Assembly: GCA_012295275.1 (NCBI GenBank)
Contig: CM022679.1
Location: forward strand, 4,834,157 to 4,898,156
Origin: Chrysomallon squamiferum
Lineage: Eukaryota; Mollusca; Gastropoda; Neomphalida; Peltospiridae
Direction of reading: 5' to 3'
DNA: 64,000 bases
Shown here: piece after piece, positions 1 through 64,000 of the stretch
How positions within the stretch are numbered: the first letter of the stretch is position 1
Layout of the letters: each line of letters opens with the position of its first letter
Position numbers and translations under genes: made by a program
Notes under the pieces: generated by a model
Databases searched by the model: none
The model's input: only the letters and a program-made list of their open reading frames with translations
What the model was told of the DNA's origin: nothing

Positions 1-2119
1 TGATTGTTTTCTGTTGTTGCTTTTTCAAAAACTATTCTTTAAGTTTCATCATCACTAGTTCCATTCCAAACATTCTGAATACGTTTTAATGTAACATGCT
101 ACGACATGCAATCCACAACCGAACTGAACTTTCTTTTGTCAGTTATTTTATCTTCAAAGTCTGTTTAACACTCTTGAGGTAAAGTATTCTACATAGAAGA
201 AAAAAAAAAAAACAAAAAACCCTGATAAAGTTTATCATCACTTTGCCTCCATCTTCTTATTTTCCAAACAGAAAATATACCACATTTCTTTACACTCCAC
301 AGATTAAAAACTGTTCAAATCTTTCAGCAAAGCTATCAGTGTCAGTGTTCACTTTTCTTATTTTCAGTTCTCCCTAAATAAAACAGTTTACTAACAAAGT
401 TTCAGCACAGTGTTTGGAAGAATCAGACGTCATTTCTGTAATTCAGTCAACCAGCATCATGTTACCACAGTCCAGGTGATCAGAGGAACTGGACAAACCT
501 CGGTCACAAAACAACAGCAAAAAAAACAGTCATCTGTTTGTATTTTTGTCCTTTTTTTTAGATGACAATTTTCAGAATAACAGGAAGGCATTATTTTTTT
601 TTTTTTTTTTTTTTTTTTTTTATCTTGGGATATCCTGAATCCAAAATGTGTCATTTACATATTCTGATCCATATACATGTACTTGCACTAATACTTCATG
701 AAAGCACAAATCTTTATTTAATTTTTTTTTTTTTTAAATCTGCAGTAATTTGTGTTTCTTAAGCCAGACTTAATTTTCTCTAAAATCCTAACTGAAAAAA
801 AAAAAAAAATCAATATTCAAGAACATTTTTCCCAGCATTCCACTGCCATTTTTAAATGTCTGTGATGATTAAATCTGACAACAGATTTCATCACTCTTTG
901 AGTAGTTAAGCACAAAATAGAAAATTTCAAAACTTCAAATACACAGACATCATCAACATCATAAAATGTTTTTTCTTCACAAAACATTTCTTACATACAT
1001 TTCTCTCAGCAAAGCAGCAATATAAGAGCAGCTGTACCTGAAACTCACAGCAGACCTGAATATTTGTAAGAATAAAATATTTTTATTCATTTTGGATAAT
1101 ATTCTGCAACATTTGAGAAATCTCTTGAACTCTGAAAATATTTATCTGCAAGTAACTTGCCCACAATTTCTTTTTCATCTCTTCTTATTTTTCATTAACA
1201 GGATAATTCTAATTAATTACCAAAATCTCTTCTTTTTCCCATTGTCAGAATTTTCCACATGAACTGAAAAAAAAAAAGAAAACCTCATCTTTTTCTATTA
1301 CCAGAATTTTCTATATAAAAAGCCAACAAGTTTTCTTCTTCAGTTAACAAAACCTTCCACATTTCATTTCTCTTTTCCTGTTATCAGATTTCTCACAAGG
1401 TAGTTTAATACATTTCCATTTCATTCTGTTTTCAGCTTGTAGATACCAATCTGCTGTTCTGACACAGAAAGGGACAGAAAAACATTTCAATCCACAGAAG
1501 ATTCTTGTTTTCCAGAAATTCTGGATCTGAGAAAATGGAGGATAGCAGATCTGAGGATTTGAAATGACAGACAAAAGTTGTTTTTTTTAAAACTTTTTCT
1601 TCCCATCCTAAGATGAACATTTTGAATCATCTGAATGCAGATGCACATTAACTTGAAGGAAAATAAAATTGTAGTCAGTTATTTATTTCTATGGGGGCAA
1701 AAATTTAAATGTAAATACTAACTGTTTTTATGGTAAAGAATGATAAATGGTTTTTTTTTTTAAATGAATATAAATATATATTAACAAGTCCATTCTTTTT
1801 CGACACAGAAATTTAAAAAAAAAAAAAATGAAAATAAAAAATGAAAGAAAAATGAAAATTGAGGCACAATGCTGCCATTTCTGTTCATTTGCAAAAATGG
1901 CAGACAGTTATTGTATTATTTCTGGTAAATAATTGTTTATAGTTATTTTAAAAAAAAAAAAAAAAAAAAATTTTGAGGTATATTAACAGGCATCAAGTTT
2001 GTAAAATCACAAAAGAAGAAATAAAAAAAAAAACGGAAAAAGAAATATAAGACTGATAAAACGAAAAAAAAAAAATGTCTTGAATTCTTCAACAATGGAA
2101 TTTCAGCTGTGTACTGTTG
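1..2119. other. Downstream non-coding DNA / possible 3' UTR
   Basis: AT-rich sequence with repeated poly-A/T runs (for example 591-620, 794-809, 1951-1970). Reading frames here are short, low-complexity and lack paired splice sites. A long 3' UTR of the FAM149 gene could lie in the right part, but no boundary can be seen. Confidence 0.4.
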
Positions 2120-2125
2120 TTTATT
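2120..2125 (-). terminator. Candidate polyadenylation signal AATAAA
   Basis: AATAAA on the minus strand, 60 nt downstream of the form-B stop codon. The DNA is so AT-rich that the hexamer occurs often by chance; position is the only support. Confidence 0.35.
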
Positions 2126-2184
2126 TGTTGCATATTGAATCAAGATGGATGAACAGACAGTGGTTTCACTGTTACAGGTGAAAA

Positions 2185-55925
<53,741 letters not shown>

Positions 55926-56639
55926 GATGACAACTTAAGTTTTTTACAACAATCAAAACGAAACCTGCTCTCTTAATATTTCGTCCTCAAAACTTTTTCT
56001 AATTCAGAAACGTTCTCCAAGTTTTCAGTTCTTAAATGGTTGGATTGTTTGTCAGTGGGCAACATCTTAATCGGGTTTTCTTGAACACAAAAATGTTTAG
56101 TTTTAAATGGTCACAGAATGTTGAAAACATTTCTTCATCTGACTGAAGCACAATGACAGCAATAAGAACTTTATAGAACAATTTTGAAAATTACAATATC
56201 TATGTTTTGGGGTTTTTTTCCACTAAAATACAAAAGTATTCTCACTGTTGAATACTGAAGATATACTGTATGATGTAATTAAAGTTGTAAAGAAAATTAA
56301 TTTGAAAAATTAAATAATATAACAGTACAATAAAACGTAGTAGGCTGTTTTGTTGTTCTCTGTCACCAGTTTAATATTTACATGTATTTACATACCATAA
56401 AAGAAAATCCAAACATAAAAATGTCACTTCCACAGAACTGTACTGAACAGGTAGCTACAAATATCCAAGTCTCATTGACACTCAGCTGATCAAAGAAAAT
56501 CACAGATTACAGGAAGTTTTGTAACAGGCAAATATATTTCTACACAACACACTAATATCAGTGAACAGGTGAGAATCAAAGACATCAAATGTTTCCAAAT
56601 CTCTATACAATTCTCACCCAGCACACCTGTAAAACACTT

Positions 56640-57150
56640 GATTACAGGTAAGTTGTTGTAACAACACAGCAGTATATACTATTATTTGTATATATATATA
56701 CGTACACCTGTAGATGAATATAATCGCAGAAGTGTATCTGTGTCAATGAAGAGGTGAGAATGAAAGAAAACAAAGGTTTCCAGATCTTACTAAGTTTCTC
56801 TCGACAGTGACCATACACCCAGTGGGATGTCGCAAGTTGTAAGTTCTTTGTTTTTCTCGCTTCAATTAGCACACTAGCAAATTCCACAGCTACAGATCAG
56901 CACTCCAGGTGAACGCCAACAAAAGGCTTGTTTATCGAAGTCTCTTTTGCTCGGGTATTTTTAGACAAGAGGGTAGCCTGTATACCCAATAAAGACTTAG
57001 CATGCTTAGTGAACCACCAACAACATTGATTTTTGTACCACACATTGACTGAACATATACAAAGCTTGTTTTCAGTGGTCATTTCATTACTACAACAAAT
57101 AAAACTGGGGGCCTATGTGGAAGTGGTGCCTCGAGGCAGTATCAACAACA
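56640..57150. promoter_or_regulatory. Possible promoter-proximal island upstream of exon 1
   Basis: About 0.7-1.2 kb upstream of the start codon the sequence loses its low-complexity character and has balanced composition with scattered CpGs. It carries no convincing ORF or splice pair. Position fits a promoter or 5' UTR exon of the minus-strand gene; no TATA or initiator is assigned. Confidence 0.25.
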
Positions 57151-57557
57151 CACATATTCTTCCTTTTAACCGTACCAGTCTATACAAGATCACAAAACAA
57201 ACAAGAAAAAGTAAAAGAAAATTAATCAGATCTTAGAAAGGAATATCACGAGATGGTAGATTTTTCACCTGAACAATTCGTAATACATCAGGAATAAATG
57301 AATACAAACAGTAAGAAAATTAGTGATAATGTTTGTAATAAAACTTGTAAAATTACTGGTATTTTAAAAAAGACTCTTGATTTAGAAATGTTTCAAATAT
57401 TAACAACATATATCAAAAAGCTTTATATATTTTGGGATACCGACAAAAAGAAAACTATTGCTGCTTATCAATTAGTTAGTCTTGAAAGCCCAACATTGAT
57501 TTTTTATATACACCTATCACAATCTTTAACAGACCTGTCAGTTAACAGAAAATGAAA

Positions 57558-57625
57558 ATGTCCACCTTCAGGAACTGATCCTGAGATCTTTGACTCTTAG
57601 CTGAGTGTTTTACAAAAGCACAAAG
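57558..57625 (-). mobile_element. tRNA-like SINE relic
   Basis: On the minus strand AAAACACTCAGCTAAGAGTC, then GATCTCAGGATCAGTTCCTG, resembles the tRNA pattern of GTAGAGCACTCGCCT...GGGTTCGAGTCC. The B box would be at 57581-57571. Confidence 0.4.
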
Positions 57626-59081
57626 GTGAATGGATTATCTTACATATAAAAAAAGTTTAAAAAAAAAATGACTTCCTAGTTGCAAAGATAAACAGAAATT
57701 CTTTGAAACAAGTGATACCTTTAAAACATTCTGATAATACTTACATCCGTCAATATTAATTTCAAATCGTGCTGTCAAAGTTTATGTTTTCATGAATTAT
57801 TAATCTGTAACACTGCAAAAAACCCACCCCACCCTCACTTGATTAAAAAAAAATAATTAAAAAAAAGGCCATTACTTCTCTTTCTTTCAAACCCAACAAC
57901 CAACATCAATAACTCATGAAAAACAATAATTTATCTATACAATAAAAATGTATTTAAATTAATTTTTTTTTTTTTTTTTTTTTAGACATTCTTAAATTTA
58001 AAAAATTCGAAAAGATTTAAATGAAAGTGAAAGAAAAAAGAGATTACATTATTATTATTTATTTGAGTAGTAAGATAAAAGTGATTAATGGCCAAAAAAT
58101 TAGTCTGAATGTGTGTGTGCAGAGAGAGATGTATTCTGGGTGGCTTATTTTATTTACTTCTTTTTTCTTTTATGAGGTGTAATTTATGTGAAGGGAAAAC
58201 TAATGGGCTACTGTTGTTGATTGTAAGTGAACTTGTACAGAAACAGGAAAAGTACAAACCATGTTATTTTAAAAAAAAGAATTTAATCAGTGTTTTTTTT
58301 ATTTTTTATTAAATCATGTATTAGTTAAAAAAATTGTGATTATCCCACCACTGATGTTTAACCCTGAGATAAAGTGAGACTGTGCAACTGAAACTGAGGC
58401 CAAGAAAGTGAGATAAGGAGAAGGAAGGAAAGAAAAAGGGGAAAAGGAGAGAGGGAGTGAAGGATTTTTTTTTTTTTGTAGTATACATTTGTAAACTTTC
58501 TATTTTATATTTTTATACTTAGTTTAAATTTTTATACTTTATTTCTTTTGACACATTCATTCACAGCTGCTGTCTAATTTTTATAACAAAATAATAAAAA
58601 TCTGATGTCAGAACTTTTGTGGATAATTAAAACAAAGAGGTCAGCTACACTGTTAACCACATTACAGGCCGTTCACTTGGGCTGGTCACTTTTGTATTCC
58701 ATTAACTGCTTCGAGGTATTTCATTAACCATATTCAGCTTATAATTAATTGATATATCTCCAAATTGCTTCCACATGTCATCATGGTATTTTCCATTACG
58801 TGGCAGGCAAGAAATAGTTCTGTGTTAAAATCCTTGTATTATGTGACTGGTTTAAAAATCAAATTCTCACATACTGGTTAATTCCCAGTCCAAACTGTCC
58901 TCCAGAAAAAAAAATGATTCTATAAAGGATATGGTAAATACTATGCCTGAGAATAGTGCACATATATCTTCTTATCTTGGTGCATATTTTACTACATTGT
59001 GAAAAATAAATATATTTTGAAGTACACGTGATTATTATTAGCACATAAAACAGAAAGATTGAGTAAATCAGTCTGCTAAGA

Positions 59082-59117
<36 letters not shown>

Positions 59118-59587
59118 TTAGAGTAAATCATGATAATTATTACCAGCTATAGAACAGAACAGAAAACAGTGGCTGACTTATCAAAGTGTTGCCGTACTTT
59201 ATTATTAGTAAAGATTAAGATCGTTGAATGTGAGCAATATAATCATACCACAGCAGGAATACATTAATGAAAAGTATATGAAACTCTGTTAATGTAAAAG
59301 TAATGTAAAACAGATGTGTTTAATGTATCATTCTCTGTGACTGACACTTGACAAATAAATAAATTAATTTAAGGAAGTGTGTAAACCATTTAAAAATACA
59401 CATAATAATAATAATATAGTATGTTAATTTGCTCTCACACCCAGATGTTTTTATTATAATACTGAAAGCTAACAGTAAGTATTAGATTACAATTTTTATT
59501 CACCACTGCAGATAAACACTAAATGAAAAAAAAATAATAAAAAAATACAAACAAAGAAAAGCCCTTATCATTTCAAAATATATATAT

Positions 59588-59712
59588 AATTTTTTTTTTT
59601 CTTCTAAGTGGTTTCAAGATATGTATTAATTAATCATACATATGGATTTTAGAAACCAGTTTTTTTTTTTCGAAGTAGTTTCAAGATATGTATTGATTAA
59701 TCTTACACACAT
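59588..59712. repeat. ~85-bp tandem duplication
   Basis: TTTTTTTTTTTC-GAAGTAGTTTCAAGATATGTATT-ATTAATC-TACA occurs at 59590-59642 and 59659-59708. Confidence 0.85.
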
Positions 59713-60992
59713 GTAGGTGCAGTGTATGCATAAGGATACATTACTGGCTTAGACACTTGAAAGTAAATTTAATATTGAAAGGACCACTTAAGACAGTTGA
59801 ATGTGTTCAGTTTTTCTAAGCAACGGTTGATAGAGTAAATACCTAACAGAAGCTTAAAATCCAATCATATTTTATTTTATTTGTTTTTATTAATGTTATT
59901 TGTGAAAGAAATTTAAATTGGAAGAATTAAGAATACTTACAGAAAAAGTTTAAATAAAAAAATAATAATAATAATAATTTTTTTTTAAAGAAAACATAAA
60001 AAAAAAAACCCTGATAAATCACTTTCCTAGTTGAATTAAAACACTTCAGTGTAAATCATGTCTAGAGTTCAGCACAATGTCAAATGTTGGGATTACAAAT
60101 AATCAAATCTGAGGTGAAATTTAGGTGTTTGCAATTTATCACACCATTTAGACAAAGTAAACAAAACAGAGTGCTTCACATTTCTACAGCTCTCTTAAGT
60201 GTTCTGTGGACACATTTAAAACAAATAAAAAATATCCCTTTAATGTTATTTTTTAAAAATATTTAAATATTTTGTGTAAGCATTCTTCACAATTTGCCCT
60301 GGCATGAAAGCACGTACAAAGGTTGCCTTCCATACTTGTCTTGGTACCTCAAACTTTGGATGATTACCACATCAATAAAACCCCTGGCTATTTAACATAA
60401 TATTTCTTAAGTGTTTTTTAAATGTTTTCAGTTATCACACAAATAATTCTTGACTACACAAGGTATGATGACTATGTTGCACAATGACAGGATAATTCTA
60501 GAAATGAGGCCGGTATTATGTTAATTATGTATTTCTAAACTTAACTTTTAAAGCTGAAATGCCATAGCAAGAGACAATTGAAAAATGCAAAGAGTAAGAG
60601 CTTAGTATGGCAGCTGCCAAATGTGCAAATATATTAAGTTTTTGTTTAGGTAAGAGTGATTCAAATAAATCAAGTTGAGTTAAGTGCCTAACATATTTGA
60701 TTTAAGTTAAGATTTGCCATTCTCTACAAAATTTATATATAATGCGTGTGTGTGTGTGTGTGTGCATATTTATGTATGTACATAGATATATAATTTAGTG
60801 ATTAAAACAAATAAAACTGAATTAATAATAATTTTTTTGAATTCCATGAGTAATTTTATTTTATTTTTGTTCATGCACCTGTTATCCGTAAACCTAAACA
60901 TCAGTGTTTAAAAATTTCATATTAATATGAAAATATTTTTACTATATTACTCATGCATTTAGCATGTTATCAGTCTGCTGATATACAAATAT

Positions 60993-61051
60993 GTGTATGT
61001 ATGTATGTATGTATTTATGTATTTATGTACATATATATATATATACATGTA

Positions 61052-61100
<49 letters not shown>
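60993..61100. repeat. (GTAT)n(TA)n(GT)n compound microsatellite
   Basis: GTAT and TTAT units, a short TA run, then about 22 GT units. Confidence 0.95.
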
Positions 61101-61102
<2 letters not shown>

Positions 61103-62950
61103 ATAAGAATAATAGAAAAAGAAGAAGAAAAGACAATAAGAAAGAAAAATAAATGCTTATCTCGGTATTTGTTCATAATTTCATTTGGTATTGTGTATGG
61201 CAGTATATTGCATAAATGTTGAGCATTCTTAAGGTGTGGTATGTAGCATGAAGTTTAGATGACCTTTTTTACTGACATGAATTAGACAATTAGGAGTAAT
61301 AAATAAAAACAAAAATAATAATAAAAATAAAAGAAACAGTTTTCTGGTGACTCAGGTTATACAGACATTTTGTTGTAACTGTAATTTTAATTTCTCAACA
61401 CAGTAACCAATTTCCATACATAAATTAGTGACTTACAACCTTATAATCTAAAACATGCTTATCAAGATAAAAAAAAAAGAGTTAAATTCATTATTATGGA
61501 AGGAAATGGTAAAGAATATTTCCTATTCATTTTCTTACAATAAGAAGAGAAACAATGTTATTTTTAAAAATATTCTCAAAATGTTATTTGTTTTCAATCT
61601 ATAGTTGATTATAATTATGATATAATATCCTATGAGGACAAATATCTGTTACCAGAAATAATAAATCAATTGAAGGTAGAATTTTACCATCTTTTCTTTT
61701 CATCAAAAGGTACTTAATAGAAATAAAAGAAAGAAATAAGAAAGTTTTCAGCAAAAATTCTTATTTGAGAACTACAAAACAAGGTAATCATTTTTGATAC
61801 TGTTAATGTTTCATAAATTATGTCAAATAAATTTGAAAATTTTACCAGAAATGTTTTTTGTTGTTGTTTTAAGGGTTGAAAATACTTGAATATGTGAATT
61901 GTATTTTATTTTAAAAGAAACTTTAAAGCCAGTAAACTAGTGATGGGAAACAATAAAATAAAATAAAACCCACAAAAACAAATTATATTTCACATTTGTA
62001 TATTCATAACTTTCTCAAGTAGATGAATAAAATAAATTAGTTTATAAAATATTGGGTTGGAACAAATGTTTGAAGCCTTTTTTCAGTAGTTGGCATTTGA
62101 GCAAGTGATTTCATTTCCCATGTAACTAAAATATGTAACATATAGGTAACATACATATTCCGATGGGTGAACAAAATGGCACATACAAACATCTACAAGA
62201 CTACATACTGAATTTCACTACTGTATTTTATTTTATGGCTTAATAAAATCAAAAGTAACTGAAGTTACGAAATTTCACATAACATTCTTTCCAAAAAGGC
62301 AACGTGGCTATGACAGTGTGTATATTTTGAATATGTATCCATCATGTATTACACAGTGTACGATAATAATTAAATATAAACCTGAATTATAACAATTTTA
62401 TCACCTGTAAACCTGCAGATAGAAAGATTTCTTTTCTGAAATGCTGGTGACTGATAATGTTTCAGATTTCAGAATTGTAAACAAGTGATTTTCAACCAGT
62501 ACTGCAGATTACATTACTTTATGTATATGCATAATTTATTACTGCAAACTATTTATTAAATTTGTAAATTAAAAATTATAATATAACCAAAAACAAAATA
62601 ATAGGAAGAAATACAACAATAAAAAAAAAATTAAAAAAATAAAATTAAAATAAATCTGAAAATTGAAATTGAAAACAGCATTTCCTTTGTGTTTTAATTC
62701 CTATTTTTGTGAATAACACTATGGGTAACATTATATGATTATAAAAGCAATAAATATGAAAAAAATTTTTTTTTTTAAATTTTTTTAAAAGAGAAAAATG
62801 TTTATGTTGTTTTCTTGTCATAATAAAACCTGAAATATCTGAAATAAAATACATAATTATAAGCTGCATTAAACACATAACAAAACAATTTCATACTTAT
62901 AAAGATGACAGTTGTGTGTCTGCTTTCTTAAAGCGAAAAATTACCTTGAT

Positions 62951-63005
62951 CAGGGCTGGCAAACCTTTGGCACATACAAACAACAGTAACAAAGTTGGTG
63001 ACACT
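62951..63005 (+). mobile_element. Possible hAT-type terminal sequence
   Basis: CAGGGCTGGCAAACCTTTGG opens like the terminal inverted repeat of many hAT (Charlie-type) transposons, and GTTGGTGACACTC follows. No clear matching inverted end or 8-bp target duplication was found, so this may be one surviving end of an old element. Confidence 0.3.
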
Positions 63006-64000
63006 CAAAATAATTTTTTTGTATTAAATATTTAACAAATAAAATATAAATACAAAAGTTGTATTTAAATATCTACTACTCAAAATTAGAACTGATCTTC
63101 GAGAAAATGATTTGCTATATGTGAACCTAAATTTAAAGAGACTTCACATCCTGACATAGATGAACCAAAATTCTGAATCGGATTGAAATATGAGATAATA
63201 TTATGACACACTGTATATTTGAATGAATTCTTTTCACTAGTTAGTTTAATTTTGTTGACAGGTAATCTTGCAGGTCTAGCCCTTGTTAGCAGATTTTACT
63301 AAATGTATTGCTATGATTTAATTGTTGTTTTGTTTTATTGCTGGAGGAAGTATAGGAAGGTGAAAATAAACCCACTTATGCTTGTCAAACTAACCAATTT
63401 TTCCAACAACCAGTAAAAGTGCCACACTGGAAGTAAGCATGTGTTTTTATGTGTTGTTATCCTCAGTGATTTTCATGTACATGTTATTTGTTACTTACTT
63501 ACTTATCATGTATTATGTGTATTATTTTACCAAGTAAATTTCAATTTGATTCAGTTACCAGTATACATGCCTAAAATTTCCTCTTAATTAAAACAAGTGT
63601 AGTGTGTGATGTAGAGATCTATTTACAGATAATTAGCTTTTTTCTTTCTGTTCAGTTTTGTCTATAAAACAAAATAAATACATAAATTGTAATGTAATAA
63701 ATAATAGGCATGTAGTTTGTGTTTTTATACAATTTTATGATAAAAAAATCTGGATTAGCAATAACACACAAAATCATAGTAAAATATTGAGTGACATCTT
63801 TGCTAACAAGGGGATTACTGTAACTGGTTTTCATTCAAAGACAAACTCAAATTATTATTTGACAATTTTATGAAATGCTGAAACAAATGCTGTCATTATC
63901 AATTGGCATCAAAATTAAAGCATCAGAATATTTCAAAATTACTTTTTACTTTCAAATAACACACTCCTGAGAATATACAAACTTGTAAGGATATATAAAC

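Larger units (their letters stand above)
57250..64000. other. Upstream intergenic DNA
   Basis: No exon with convincing splice sites was found on either strand. It contains poly-A/T tracts (57962-57984, 59083-59113), a (GT)n microsatellite, an 85-bp tandem duplication at 59.6 kb, a tRNA-like SINE relic at 57.6 kb, a short coding-like relic at 60.3 kb and a hAT-like terminus at 62.95 kb, each listed separately. Confidence 0.6.

Overview
This is a strongly AT-rich eukaryotic (animal) nuclear window. It is crowded with mono-, di- and trinucleotide microsatellites: (AAT)n, (GA)n, (GT)n, (TA)n, (TTTA)n and long poly-A/T runs. It also holds several minisatellites and a few degraded tRNA-like SINE fragments. 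Long introns, short exons with GT-AG borders and this repeat style suggest an invertebrate, most likely a lophotrochozoan such as a mollusc. That placement is inference from style and not from a diagnostic marker.

I can support one protein-coding gene. It lies on the minus strand and fills about 54 kb (55925 down to about 2185). I reconstructed seventeen coding exons by reading the minus strand for acceptors, donors and matching phase. They join without a frame conflict into a protein of about 650 residues. The centre of the protein (exons 4-6) carries the signature of the FAM149 family (DUF3719): an EECQ-W-like stretch followed by FPHLRILGRQ. Exon 8 carries the second family block (GYPPITP, then VFDFMWQE). 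In vertebrates FAM149B1 is the Joubert-syndrome gene JBTS36, a cilium protein working with TBC1D32/BROMI and CDK20/CCRK. This gene is its homologue or that of FAM149A.

Layout in transcript order: 64000-56000 is non-coding upstream DNA with a possible promoter island near 56.6-57.1 kb. Exon 1 with the ATG is at 55.8-55.9 kb. Intron 1 is 21.8 kb and contains a GC-rich block at 43.2 kb that may be an alternative first exon. Exon 2 is at 34.0 kb, exon 3 at 25.1 kb, exons 4-6 at 21.8-20.2 kb, exons 7-8 at 15.3-14.1 kb, exons 9-16 at 12.6-4.6 kb. Two competing phase-matched last exons lie at 3.5 kb and 2.2 kb.

The most unusual feature is a recurring pattern at splice junctions. At exons 2, 7, 8 and 14 the DNA crossing the exon-intron border has been locally tandem-duplicated. 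The intron next to the true exon therefore carries decoy copies of the exon edge, several with an intact AG acceptor or GT donor and an open reading frame.
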